Shown here piece by piece: positions 20,219 through 31,636 of a stretch of DNA of 64,000 bases (position 1 is the stretch's first letter; every line of letters starts with the position of its first letter). The notes beneath the pieces are model-generated. The model made no database searches. It had not been told where the DNA came from and saw only the letters and a list, made by a program, of their open reading frames with translations. A program made the position numbers and the translations under genes. The stretch is from assembly GCA_031119525.1 (NCBI GenBank), contig JAVHXO010000003.1, positions 120,070 to 184,069 on the forward strand, given 5' to 3'. Source of the stretch: Spiroplasma sp. GTDB lineage: Bacteria > Bacillota_I > Bacilli_A > Mycoplasmatales > VBWQ01.

Positions 20219-21067
20219 TTATTTATCCACTAAATCAATTTTATCTTGTTTTTTAAGTTTAAGTTTCTTTAATAATGTAATTTTATTTTGATAATATTGA
20301 TTAATGATTGTACCAGCAGCAAAATAAAACGGTGGTAAAAAACGAATTATTGAAAAATGAAAACTAAAAACAAAAATTAAACCAATAATCCACATGAACA
20401 AAAATCGTAATATTGTTGGCCAAAGACCAGTATTAAAAATAAAAGATCCAAAACCAGCAGAAAAACCAAGATTACCAAGAAATAAGAAATTAGTACCAAA
20501 AGTAAGATTGAAAATAAAAACAAATAAGGCAAATAAAGTAAAAGTGCTAACACCTTGGAATAATAATTTCTTATTGTATTCAATATGACCATATAAGTAT
20601 AAATAAAAATAACCAAAGAAAATAATAAGATGATTTAAATAATACTGATAATAATAAAAATTATCAGGACCATAAACTCTTTTGCTCACATCTGGTAATA
20701 AAAATGATAAAATGACTGGACCAATTAAAGGAAAAGTTCAACTAAATAACTTTTCTGAAGCAAAAAATAATAAGAATGCACTAGTTAAATCTAAAACTGA
20801 CGACAAATGAAATGGCATATAATCTTTTCAACTAATCATCGAATAAATTTGCAGAACAGTATAATATAAAATATAAATTAAAATTTGAATACTACCTAAA
20901 GTATAACGGAAGGCATTAAAACGGCTAAGCCTAGCATAAAAGCGTTTAAAAATAAATAAACTCGCAAAAATTGAAATTGAAAGAATTAAAGCAATTAAAT
21001 GATTTGTACCAAATAAAGGACTAACAATTTCTTTTAAATTTGGATTAAAAAAGCGATTAATATTCAT
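20219..21067 (-). CDS. YwaF/TIGR02206-type integral membrane protein
   Basis: 282 residues with about seven hydrophobic segments (for example LIALILSISIFASLFIF, ILIYILYYTVLQIY, FTLFALFVFIFNLTFGTNF, FLFMWIIGLIFVFSFHF). The internal arrangement WKDYMPFHLSSVLDLTSAFLL followed by a YYYQYYLNHLIIFFGYFYLYLYG segment corresponds to the family's conserved lPLHlC and the H-x-x-H helices, as in YwaF. The role of the family is unknown. The C-terminus is Lys-rich and cytoplasmic. It is probably the first gene of the run leading to dUTPase, YgjP, TrmH and pheST, with the rplT terminator (21171-21205) just upstream. Confidence 0.75.
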
Positions 21068-21170
21068 CCTTGCTATCTCTCACAATTCTGCCTTTAATAA
21101 TTTATCTTATTTTATCATCTTTTTACAAAAGGAAAAAGAAAAAAATGAGTAACCAATTTAAAATAATAAA

Positions 21171-21205
21171 AAAATCTTGTTAATAAACTTATTAACAAGA
21201 TTTTA
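21171..21205 (-). terminator. Terminator of the infC-rpmI-rplT operon
   Basis: Long inverted arms AAAATCTTGTTAATAA / TTATTAACAAGATTTT (21171-21186, 21189-21204), then a T/A-rich stretch on the minus strand, 17 bp past the rplT stop. Confidence 0.85.
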
Positions 21206-21221
21206 ATTGATATTAAAATTA

Positions 21222-21569
21222 CGCTGATTTTGCTACTGCAACAATTTTTTTAAATTCTTCTGGATGATTAATTGCTAATTCTGATAATGTTTTACGATTT
21301 AATTCAATTCCTGCTTTTTTTAAACCATCAACAAATTTAGAATATGATAAACCTTCAGCACGAACTGCAGCATTAATTCTTGTAATTCATAATTTACGAA
21401 AGTCACGCTTACGATTTTTTCGATCACGATAAGCATAAGCTAAAGAATTCATTACTTGTTCATTAGCTGTACGATATAAAGTACTTTTGGCACCGTAATA
21501 TCCTTTAGCTTGTTTTAAAACTTTCTTACGACGGTGATTTGTGGTATACCCACCTTTAACTCTTGCCAT
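21222..21569 (-). CDS. rplT: 50S ribosomal protein L20
   Basis: 115 residues (bL20 is ~117). The start [20 protein letters not shown], then [19 protein letters not shown] and [20 protein letters not shown] are textbook L20; the last contains a TGA-encoded Trp. L20 binds 23S rRNA domain II early in 50S assembly and is the known repressor of the infC-rpmI-rplT operon in Firmicutes, which fits the structured leader at 22404-22523. Last gene of the operon; AGGAG lies upstream of the ATG. Confidence 0.97.
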
Positions 21570-21623
21570 ATTTCTTTACTCCTTTAGTTTCCTGTTGTTC
21601 CTTTAGTCTTTATTTCTAAGTTG

Positions 21624-21812
21624 TTAAATTAAATCTTTTAACCGAGTATAGTCAGACTTAGAAACTGTTGTTCATCCTCGAGATTGACGTTTTTGTTTTG
21701 TTGTTTTATTTGGCGCTAGGTGTGAAACAAAAGCGCTACCACGCATTCATTTCCCTGTCCCTGTAACTTTAATTCTTTTTTTCAGCGCTTTTTTTGTTTT
21801 CATTTTTGGCAT
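21624..21812 (-). CDS. rpmI: 50S ribosomal protein L35
   Basis: 62 residues, the normal L35 size (~64-66). MPKMKTKKALKKRIKVTGTG is the expected N-terminus, continuing with KWMRGSAFVSHLAPNKTTKQ. Two TGG/TGA Trp codons are used. It is the middle gene of infC-rpmI-rplT, 17 bp after infC and 54 bp before rplT. Confidence 0.97.
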
Positions 21813-21829
21813 TTATTTTACCTCCAGCA

Positions 21830-22378
21830 TTAATCTTCTTTTTTTAATGTTAAATAAATATTAAAGAAATTTCCTTCTGTTTTATATTTTCTTAGATTAG
21901 TTAAATCTTTATCACTAATAGCAATATCACTTACTTCGTCATAAAACATTTGTAATTTTTCAAAACCAAGTTCGCGATATTCATTTTCTCGACCACGATA
22001 TTTTAAAGATACCTTTACTTTGTCACCTTTTAATAAAAAGTCTCGCGCTTTTTTTGCTTTAACTTTTAAATCATGGACACCAATATTAACTGTTAAACGA
22101 ATTTCTTTTTCTTTAATAATACTAGCTCTTTGATTTTTTCGCTGCATCTTTTCTTTTTGATCTTGTTGATAACGGTAATGGTCAAAGTTAACGATTTTGC
22201 AAACCGGCACTTTCGCATTAGGCGAAATGCACACAAGATCAAGATTCATACTTTGTGCTTTAGCCAAAGCATCTGCTTTTTTCATTACCCCTAGATTTTG
22301 GCCATCATTTGAAATTACTAAAAATTCTTGAAATGGAATTTTTTCATTTCATAAATCATCTTGTTTTTTATTTGCCAT
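21830..22378 (-). CDS. infC: Translation initiation factor IF-3
   Basis: 182 residues. IF-3 prevents premature 50S joining and checks initiator tRNA on the 30S subunit. N-domain: WNEKIPFQEFLVISNDGQNLGVM with ADALAKAQSMNLDLVCISPN; linker KMQRKNQRASIIKEKEIRLT; C-domain: VNIGVHDLKVKAKKARDFLL, KVKVSLKYRGRE. The start is an ordinary ATG with GGAGG close upstream, not the ATT/ATC used for autoregulation in enteric bacteria, so control probably rests on the leader attenuator. First gene of the operon. Confidence 0.97.
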
Positions 22379-22403
22379 ATAACCTCCAATAGTCAATATT
22401 AAT

Positions 22404-22523
22404 AAAAAAGTGTGCATAAAGCACACTCACCATTAAATCTTTGTTAGTTATAAAAAATAACTTTAAAGCATTTAACCCATAACCATAAGCTATCAGGTGA
22501 GTGAAAAACTACTTTCTTTATGC
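22404..22523 (-). promoter_or_regulatory. infC-rpmI-rplT leader attenuator (L20-leader type)
   Basis: The minus-strand RNA contains a terminator GUGUGC-UUUAU-GCACAC-U6 (arms 22425-22420 and 22414-22409). Two upstream segments can capture it: CACUCACC (22503-22496) pairs with GGUGAGUG (22431-22424), and GCAUAAAG (22523-22516) pairs with CUUUAUGC (22421-22414). The two helices are nested and exclude the terminator hairpin. This is the architecture of the Firmicute L20 autoregulatory leader; which conformer L20 stabilises is from known biology, not shown here. Confidence 0.85.
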
Positions 22524-22563
22524 TGTTAAATATTATAACAAGTTTTTTAAAAAAAACAAGTAC

Positions 22564-22590
22564 TAATTATTCAGTAAAATAGAATAATTA
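22564..22590 (-). terminator. Terminator of pyk
   Basis: TAATTATTC / GAATAATTA arms (22564-22572, 22582-22590) about 10 bp past the pyk stop, with a run of T eight bases further on the minus strand. Confidence 0.65.
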
Positions 22591-22600
22591 AAACATTTTA

Positions 22601-24040
22601 TTATTTAATAATAATCTCCCTAATTTCTTCACTACGCATAAAGAGAATTTTGCTGCCAATCTTGGCACCATATGATTGAGCAATATGAGAAATTTGTTGA
22701 TCTGATTTGATAAATTCCTCATAATCATCAACTTTAGTCATAAAAATTGAGTGATCACAACCAAATCCCGTATATAATTCATCATTAGTTGAAACACCAA
22801 TAACAACAGTATTAGGGCGAAACTTTGAAAGTGCTTTCAATAATTCACCAGTTTTTGATAAAACTACAGCATATTGATAATTACCTGTTTTACATTTTTC
22901 TGCCAACTTTTTCACTATTGCTGCTCTAGTACCAGTTGTTGTTGCTAAAGCATCTTGAAATTGTTTTTCATAGTATAATTTTGAATAAAATTCCATCTCA
23001 GCACGACGATTAATTTTAGCCATAACATCAACAGCAAAAAACGGATAACTACCATTAGCAGATTCACCTGATAACATTGTTGCATCAGCACCTAATTCAG
23101 TTGCAAAATAAACATCAGTTACTTCTGCCCTTGTTGGCGCTGGATTATCAGTCATTGATTCTAACATCTGCGTTGCAACAATTACTAACTTACCAGCTTT
23201 ACGACATTTTCTAATTAATATTTTTTCTCAGTATGGTACATCATAATAAGGAATTTCTAACCCTAAATCACCACGAGCAACCATAATCCCATCGGATGCA
23301 GCAATAATTTCATCAATATGGTTAATACCAGTTTGTGATTCAATTTTAGCAATAATTGAAATATGTTCTGCTTTTAGTTTTTTTAATAAATCACGAATTT
23401 GTTTAACATCAGCAGCACTATTAACAAATGAAGCAGCAATGTAATCAATCCCTTGACTAACTCCAAACGTAATATCAGCAATATCTTTTTGTGATAAAAA
23501 AGGTAAAGAAAACTTAATTCCCGGCAGATTAATTCGTTTATTAGTTTTTAATAAATGTTGATTAAAAGCTTTAGCTTCAATTATCCCTGCTTTAACTGAC
23601 ATAACATTCAATTGTAACTTACCATCATCAACTAAAATAACATCACCTTGTTTTAAATCTTTAGTCATATCATATGAAACAGTGATTTCACTAGCACCAC
23701 AAATCTTCTGATCATAATCTGTTTTTTTTGTATAAACAGTAACCATACTATCTTTAACAATTAATTGTTTATCATCCAGCATCTTACCAACTCTAATTTC
23801 TGGACCTTTAGTATCAAGCATAACTGAAATTGGTTTACCAATTTTTTCCATAACTTGTTTTGCTCAAACAATTCTAGCACCCTGCTCTTCATGATCACCA
23901 TGAGAAAAATTCAAACGAATTGTTGTCATACCATTATTAAATAATTGTTCAATTGCTGCTGGTGAATTAGTTGCTGGCCCAATTGTTGTAATGATTTTTG
24001 TTCTTTTAACATGTTTCATAATATTATCGTTGTTATCCAT
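22601..24040 (-). CDS. pyk: Pyruvate kinase
   Basis: 479 residues. It converts phosphoenolpyruvate and ADP to pyruvate and ATP, the last ATP-forming step of glycolysis. Motifs: TTIRLNFSHGDHEEQ (~40), MLDTKGPEIRVG (~75), IIAKIESQTGI with the catalytic Lys, DGIMVARGDLGLEIPY (~250) and ESMTDNPAPTRAEVTDV (~295). The C-terminal allosteric domain is complete (AVVLSKTGELLKALSKFRP). There is no extra C-terminal phosphotransfer domain, unlike Bacillus Pyk. GGAG lies 6 bp before the ATG. The 5' leader contains a 29-bp near-perfect palindrome (24063-24091). Confidence 0.97.
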
Positions 24041-24062
24041 ATATATCTCCTGAGTATTACTT

Positions 24063-24091
24063 ATATTTTTTTAATTGAATTAAAAAAATAT
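24063..24091. promoter_or_regulatory. 29-bp palindrome in the pyk leader
   Basis: Fourteen-base arms ATATTTTTTTAATT / AATTAAAAAAATAT around one central G, 23 bp upstream of the pyk start. It could be an operator, an RNA hairpin or a chance A/T palindrome. A TATAAT-like -10 on the minus strand lies just upstream. Confidence 0.5.
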
Positions 24092-24181
24092 CTTCAACTT
24101 AAATTATATACTATATAAGTTAATTAGGGTACTGATTTTTGTAAATGATATGAGTTAATGATAAATTTAATATTAATTTAA

Positions 24182-24216
24182 AAAAATGCCACTTATTAAA
24201 AGCAACATTTTTTTAA
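24182..24216 (-). terminator. Terminator of the 24224-24886 gene
   Basis: In minus-strand RNA, UGUUGCUU pairs throughout with AAGUGGCA, using G-U pairs, followed by a U7 run. On DNA it looks imperfect. It starts right after the stop codon. Confidence 0.7.
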
Positions 24217-24223
24217 TAAAAAA

Positions 24224-24886
24224 TTAACAACTTATACTTTGCACACTATTTCAAGTATTTATATTATTCTGATTTTGAATAACTTGTTGATTTATTACTT
24301 CTTTAAATTTATTGTTACTTGCTTCTAATTCAGAACTTAAAAAGTTAATACAAATTGTTTGTCTAAGTTCAAAATTATTTAAAAAGGTTAAGATAAAATT
24401 TCCAAAATTATATAAATCAACAATATTAAATTGTAGATCATCATTTTTATTTGTTTCAATGTTATTAATGTAAATTGGAGTAAACTTATTTTCTAATTCT
24501 TTTAAACTGTTTTCTAAGTTATCACGTTTTTCTTGTTCATCAATTTCTCTAAAATTATTTTTTAAAAAAACATAATCAATATCAAACTCATTTGCATTAT
24601 CATCAGCAAATCTTATTAATTTTGGAATTGATATTAAAAAACTTAACTCTTTTAAAAAGAGACTATTTTTATCTATTTTTTTATCATTCTGTAGATTTTT
24701 AACAAAAATATCAATCTTTTTTTTATTTTGCTCTAAAAATTTAGATAATAAATGAATATATTCTATCATTCGTTTTAAAGTAAATCCTTTTACAAATTGA
24801 TAATCTTCTGCCAATTTATTAGCTTTTTTAAGAATATATGATTTTTTAAATTTATCAAGACTTTCCTGATTTCTTTTTGTCATCAT
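24224..24886 (-). CDS. Hypothetical helical cytoplasmic protein
   Basis: 220 residues, Lys/Asn/Glu-rich, with no signal or membrane segment. Heptad-like helices cover ~15-60 (LKKANKLAEDYQFVKGFTLK) and ~70-170 (LFLKELSFLISIPKLIRFAD; LENSLKELENKF). The C-terminal LRQTICINFLSSELEASNN is followed by a TGA-encoded Trp and a short tail. AGGAG precedes a double ATG (24886 or 24883). It has its own good promoter (24915-24943) and terminator and lies directly downstream of a small membrane-anchored coiled-coil protein (24958-25317), so the two may work together. No family is recognised. Confidence 0.75.
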
Positions 24887-24914
24887 ATTAATCTCCTTTA
24901 ATTATCTTATTAAA

Positions 24915-24943
24915 ATAATATCTTAAAATTTATGTTTTGACAA
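24915..24943 (-). promoter_or_regulatory. Promoter of the 24224-24886 gene
   Basis: TTGTCA (24943-24938), 17-bp spacer, TATTAT (24920-24915) on the minus strand, the best sigma-A match seen in the window. It lies entirely in the 71-bp gap between the two small hypothetical genes. Confidence 0.75.
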
Positions 24944-24957
24944 TTAATACTATTACA

Positions 24958-25317
24958 CTATTTTTTTTGACTTAAAAAACGCTTTTTTAATTTATTGTTT
25001 TTTTGTTTTCACTCTTTATACTCATCTGCTTTTACTCTATTCATACCTTTAGTATAAGGAGCAAGTTGTTTTTCTAAAATTTTATTATCTTTATTTAATT
25101 CAGCAACGTTTTCATGACTTGCATCAGAAACTTCTTCTTTAACAATATTCACTCTTTGGTCAACACTTGAAGCAATTAATTTTTCTTGTAATTTATTAGA
25201 TTCTTGAGCAATCTCATTTGCTTTTTTACTTAATTTTAAAACCGCAAAACCAAAAAATATTGTAGCTAACAATGAAAAAATACTTATTATTGTTGATACT
25301 ATTTCATAGCAAGTCAT
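24958..25317 (-). CDS. Small single-pass membrane protein with coiled coil
   Basis: 119 residues. I start at ATG 25317 because GGAG lies 10 bp upstream; an in-frame ATG at 25332 would add MGVYL. One membrane helix (TIISIFSLLATIFFGFAVL, ~9-27) is followed by a Lys/Glu/Gln coiled coil (KKANEIAQESNKLQEKL onward) and a basic C-terminus (KKRFLSQKK) after a TGA-encoded Trp. The pattern of an N-terminal anchor with a SKKANEIAQESN-type helix is widespread in uncharacterised Firmicute proteins. A perfect 9-bp hairpin (25359-25380) lies in its leader. Function unknown. Confidence 0.75.
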
Positions 25318-25358
25318 TAAATAAACTCCCATGTTACTTTTTTTTATTTAAACTCATA

Positions 25359-25380
25359 GTTTCAATTATAAAATTGAAAC
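25359..25380. promoter_or_regulatory. Hairpin in the leader of the 24958-25317 gene
   Basis: GTTTCAATT (25359-25367) and AATTGAAAC (25372-25380) are perfect arms around a 4-base loop, 42 bp upstream of the start. There is no T run on the minus strand, so it is an operator or 5'-UTR stem candidate rather than a terminator. Confidence 0.5.
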
Positions 25381-25468
25381 CCACCTCTCATCTTAAAATG
25401 ATTATACAAAATTATTTTAATTTTATAAATACAATTTAAATAGATTTTTTAAACGTATCAACAAGATA

Positions 25469-25491
25469 AAAGACTGATGAAAATCAGTCTT
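25469..25491 (-). terminator. Terminator of thrS
   Basis: AAGACTGAT / ATCAGTCTT arms (25470-25478, 25483-25491) with a GAAA loop and T-rich sequence on the minus strand, 15 bp past the thrS stop. Confidence 0.75.
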
Positions 25492-25506
25492 CTAAAGATA
25501 ATTAAG

Positions 25507-27453
25507 TTATTTTTTACCAGCAATTTCTTTCACCATTTTCTTCAATAAAACATCTTTTGTAACCACCAAATCATGTTTTTGATCTTGATATGTATGATAA
25601 GTAATTTTTTTATTATTTAATTCTTTTTTACCAATAACAACAATATAAGGAATCTTTTCTTCATGAGCAGTTTTAATGCGTTTACCCAATGTTTCATTAA
25701 CAATAATTGATGTCCGAATATTTTTTGCTTTAAAAGCCTGCTGAATCATTGAACTATAACCAATAACTTCTTCACTATCATTAATTGGCAGAATTACTAA
25801 TTGTTTTGGTGCCAATCATAAGGGAAAAACACCTTGTGTTTGTTCTAACAAAGTAGCAATAAATCTTTCATAAGTTCCAATTATCCCACGATGAACAATA
25901 ACTGGATGTTTTTCTTGATTTTGATTATCAATATATGTCAAGTTAAAACGTTTTGGTAATAAGAAATCAAATTGAATTGTTGATATTGTGATTTCATGCC
26001 CTAATGCTGTTTTAATTTGAACATCAAATTTTGGACCATAAAATGCTGCTTCACCAACCATTTCCTGATATTTTAACTTTAATTCATCTAGAACTTCCCG
26101 TAAAGCTTGTTCTGCTTTATCCCACATCTCATTATCAGGAAAATATTTCTCATTGTCTTTTGGATCACGCAATGATAAAGATAAATAATCAATTTTAATA
26201 TTGAATGTTTTTAAAACATCAGCAATTAAATGATAACAACGTTTAAATTCTTCCTTCATTTGATCGGGGCGAACAAAAATATGGGAATCAGTTAACTCCA
26301 TTGATCGTACTCGCTCTAAACCTGTTAAAGCGCCACTAGCTTCATAACGATATAATAATGCATGTTCGCTCATTCTGATTGGTAAATCGCGATAAGAATG
26401 AGGGATAGATTGATAAATCATACAATGATGGGGGCAAGTCATTGGCCGCAAAACTAATTGCTCATTATCTTTAACAATTGGACTAAACATATTTTCGCGA
26501 TAATGATCCCAATGACCACTTTTTTTATACAATTCAACTGAACCTAAAACTGGAGTTGCAACTTCTTGATAATCTCATTTAAACTCTTGTTCCCACAAAT
26601 ATTCTTGAATGACTTTTTTAATTGTCATACCATTTGGTAAAAACATTGGTAATCCTCGACCAACATCATCATTGAACATGAAAATATTTAATTTCTTACC
26701 TAAAAAACGATGATCTTGATTTCTTCTAACAGTAATTTCATGCATTTTTGCAACTAACTGCTCTTTTGTTCAATCAGCAATGCCACTAATTCTTTGCAAT
26801 TGTTTATTTTTTTCATTACCCAACCAATAAGCACCAGTAATACTTGTTAATTGAAAATGTTTAATTAATTGACTAGGATAGGCAGCAACACTTGAAGCAA
26901 TAACTCTTACTTTATTATTAATTAAATAAGAACATACTTGATTAGTAAGTTGATTAAGATTAAGTTTTGCATACTCTTGAGCATAAGGGTTATCTTGATA
27001 AATATCTAAAGTTGTTGTTAAATCTTGACAACCTCGCGTAATTGGAAAATTTGTATTTAAAATTTTATTCATTTCAAAAGATAATTGTTGTAAATCTTCT
27101 TGTTTTAATTGTTTTTTATAATCAAAGTCCAAATAAAAACCATAATCATTATTATTAGCAAGGGCAATTATTGCTTCTGGATAAACTTTTTTTATTGCAT
27201 ATGCTAAAACTAAAGCACAACCATAATTTAAAGTTTTCCAACCTTCAACATCTTTTTGGAAAATAAATTTAACTGTTGCATCATTACTAATTTTGGCAAA
27301 TAAATCATGAACTTTATCATTTAAAAAAAAAGCAACAATTTGACTTTTATCTTTTGATTGATAATATTTTTGCAGCAAATCATAACCTGTAATTGATTGA
27401 TTAAGTTTAATACTATTAATACGATTTTTTTCATCTAAAATTTTTACTTCCAT
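25507..27453 (-). CDS. thrS: Threonyl-tRNA synthetase
   Basis: 648 residues, full length. Order: TGS domain (1-60, [20 protein letters not shown]), editing N2 domain (to ~225), class II catalytic core and C-terminal anticodon-binding domain. Motifs: [14 protein letters not shown] with a zinc-ligand Cys, [16 protein letters not shown] and [16 protein letters not shown] (motif 2), FYGPKFDVQ and [20 protein letters not shown] (motif 3). The editing-domain zinc signature HxxxH is not obvious: the segment around [20 protein letters not shown] has GCALVLAYA where HSxxHLL would be expected, so proofreading may be lost, as reported for some mollicute ThrRS. There is no T-box; a 16-bp palindrome lies upstream. 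Confidence 0.96.
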
Positions 27454-27480
27454 AATCCAAACTTTCCTTTTCTTATTTCT

Positions 27481-27496
27481 ATGGTATTAATACCAT
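27481..27496. promoter_or_regulatory. Perfect 16-bp palindrome upstream of thrS
   Basis: ATGGTATTAATACCAT is its own reverse complement, 28 bp before the thrS ATG. It resembles a dimeric repressor operator. No regulator for it is evident in the window. Confidence 0.5.
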
Positions 27497-27548
27497 TTTA
27501 ACACTATCAATAATAAATAAAAAGTAATAATTACAATCATTATTAAAT

Positions 27549-27578
27549 AAAAAAATTGAACAAAAGTTCAATTTTTAA
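27549..27578 (-). terminator. Terminator of the glycolytic cluster after pfkA
   Basis: AAAAATTGAAC / GTTCAATTTTT arms (27551-27561, 27566-27576) immediately after the pfkA stop, with A/T tails suitable for both strands. Confidence 0.8.
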
Positions 27579-27582
27579 GTCA

Positions 27583-28635
27583 TTATTTCCTATAAAAAAT
27601 TCCTGACAATCGTAAAATCTTACTCACAGCAGCAACTCGCTCAGGGCGAGACATACTCAAAGCAACGTGAATTGGTAGTGGTTCTAATTGATTACCACGC
27701 AAAGCAATAATTATACTAGAATTACCCTTTTTTTCAATTTGCTCAGCAGCAAAAATTCCCATCATTGTCGCAAGGTAGCGATCAGCAGCAGTTGGTGCAC
27801 CACCACGTTGAATTTGACCCAACACTGTTGCTCTCGTTTCAACTTTCAACTCTTGTTCAATATTCCTTGCTAATTTTTTAACATCATATAAATTTTCAGT
27901 CACCAAAACAACAATTGATTTTAAATTTTGTTTATGATGTAAATCTTTAACAATATTAATCAATTCATGTTCTGGAATTTTTGGATTACCTGGTGTTGCA
28001 ACTAAATCACAATTAACTGCAGCACGAATTGCTAAATCACCACAATGACGACCCATAACTTCAATAATTGAAATTCGTGAATGAGAATTTGATGTATCAC
28101 GAACCCGATCAATCGCCTCAACAATAGAATTCAATGCTGTATCAAACCCAATTGCAATATCAGTTGAAATAACATCATTATCAATTGTTCCAGGAATTCC
28201 AATACATTGAATTCCCAACTCACTCAATTTTTGTAATCCAGTGAAGGTACCATCACCACCAACAGCAATTAAAATCCCAACACCAAAATCATCTAAAATT
28301 TTCTTGGCTTTTTTTCTAGTTTCTTCTTCTTCAAAAGATTTAAAACGAGCACTACCAATAATTGTGCCACCAATTTTAATACTATTAATAATTGATTCTT
28401 TTCAATGATCATCAATTTCAAAAATTTCTTTTTTTAAAATTCCTTGATAACCATCTTTAATTAATAACAATTCTCATGGTTTTTTTTCTTCAGGACTAAG
28501 ATTTTTATTAGTTTGCTTTTCCGAATTGATTGCCTTAATCGTCTTATAAACAGCATTAATAACATTATTCATCCCAGGAGCATCACCACCAGAAGTTAAA
28601 ATTGCAATCTTTCTTTTTTTATTCATTTCACCCAT
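27583..28635 (-). CDS. pfkA: 6-phosphofructokinase
   Basis: 350 residues, about 30 longer than the usual 320. It phosphorylates fructose 6-phosphate with ATP. Motifs: ILTSGGDAPGMNNVI (ATP site, ~12), IAVGGDGTFTGL (~115), GIPGTIDNDV (catalytic Asp region, ~137), EVMGRHCGDLA and VLGQIQRGGAPTAADR. The extra length is an insert at about residues 35-60 (Lys/Glu-rich, NSEKQTNKNLSPEEKKP). I start at ATG 28635 (GGAG 6 bp upstream); ATG 28626 is an alternative. It is 19 bp downstream of eno, so co-transcribed with it, and ends the glycolytic cluster. Confidence 0.96.
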
Positions 28636-28654
28636 AATAAACTCCATTTGTTTT

Positions 28655-29965
<1,311 letters not shown>

Positions 29966-30073
29966 TTTATTTTATTACCTACTTTCTTACTTATTAATAC
30001 TTTTTCTTACAAAGATACAAATATTATTATACAAAATTTGCAATTAATAGCATAACACTTTTATAAATAATTT

Positions 30074-31606
30074 TTATTTAACTAATAAAGATTCTGCTGT
30101 CATATCTTTTGGTTGCTCCAATTTTAAAAGTTCTAAAATTGTTGGAGCAACATTTGCTAAACTACCATCTAGTTTTAATTTTAAACCTTTTTGGCAAATA
30201 ATCAATGGTACTGGTTGCGATGTATGTTTTTTATTAATATCACCTTGTTCATCAACCATTACCTCAGCATTACCATGATCAGCAGTAATAATTAAAGTAC
30301 CTTTAACTTTTTTTAACGCTTGATAAATTCTACCTAAACATTGATCAACAACTGCAATTGCAGTAATTGCTGCTTTTAAATTTCCTGTGTGCCCAACCAT
30401 ATCAGGATTAGCAAAGTTTAAAATGATTACATTATATTTATCTTTAGCAATTTCACTGACCAACATATCAGTAATTAAAGCAGCACTCATTTCTGGTTTT
30501 AAATCATAAGTTTTTACTTTTGGTGATGGAATTAAAATTCTTGTTTCTAATGGATATTCAATATCTCTACCACCATCAAAAAAATAAGTTACATGAGCAT
30601 ACTTTTCTGTTTCAGCAATTCGCAATTGATGATAATGTTTTTTTGCCAATCACTCACCCAAACCATTATTGATTGCAACTGGTGGGAAAATAACTGCTTG
30701 GCTAATCACACTATTAGCGTAAGCCATCATTGAAACAAAATAAAGATTTTTTAATGGTGTTTTTTGATTATTAGCTCAAAACTGATATTTTGGATTAGAC
30801 AAAGCTGAAGCTAATTGTATTGCCCGATCGGGGCGAAAATTAGCAAAAATAATACTATCATTATTAACAATCTTACTAGTTGTTAATGTTTTATTATATC
30901 CAGGAATTACAAATTCATCACTTCTATCTGCTTGATATTCTTGATCAATATAATTTAATGGATTAGTAAAATTTGAACCAAGATGACAAACCATAGCATC
31001 ATATGCCAATTGTAACCTTTCTCAACGTTGATCACGATCCATCGCATAATAACGACCAGAAATTGTCGCAATTTGTCCAATTTTTATCTGATTAATTTTA
31101 TTAATTAATTGTTGTAAGTAAGTTTTTGCAACATTAGCTTTTGTATCACGACCATCTAAAATTACATGAAGATAAACATCAGAAAATTTTTCTTGCGCAC
31201 AAAAATCTAATAATGCCAAAATATGATTAATATGAGAATGAACACCACCATCACTCAATAATCCAATAATATGAAGCTTACTTTTTTTTGTTTTTGCATG
31301 AGCAATTGCTTTGACAATTGCTTGATTTTTAAAAAATGTTTTATTAGCAATCGCCTGATTAATTAATGTTAGTGATTGATAAATTGTTCGGCCAGCTCCA
31401 ATATGAAGATGACCAACTTCAGAATTACCCATTTGGCCTTCAGGTAAACCAACTGCTAAACCAGAAGCTTTTAATTCTGTATGAGAATAATTCTTAATAA
31501 AATCATTTAAATTTGGGGTCTTTGCTTGACTAATTGCATTAGTCGCACTATCTTTAGCAATGCCAAAACCATCTAAAATTGCTAATAAAATTGGTTGTTT
31601 TTTCAT
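30074..31606 (-). CDS. gpmI: Phosphoglycerate mutase, cofactor-independent
   Basis: 510 residues, typical of iPGM. It interconverts 3- and 2-phosphoglycerate with two Mn ions and a phosphoserine. Features: ILAILDGFGIAKDSATNAIS (metal Asp, residues ~7-26), GLPEGQMGNSEVGHLHIGAG with the catalytic Ser (NSEVGH, ~62), HSHINHILALLDF, YYAMDRDQR, IFANFRPDRAIQL, FANPDMVGHTGNL and ITADHGNAE (metal ligands, ~440). It is between the AlaRS-C-like gene and eno, in the order tpiA - X - gpmI - eno - pfkA. Confidence 0.97.
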
Positions 31607-31636
31607 CTTTAATAAAACCTTTCATATTTTTAAAGT

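Noticed and set aside
20377..20616. Overlapping hydrophobic open frames within the YwaF-like gene, both strands
   Set aside because: They are shadows of the membrane-protein gene at 20219-21067, which has the better frame, start and domain pattern.
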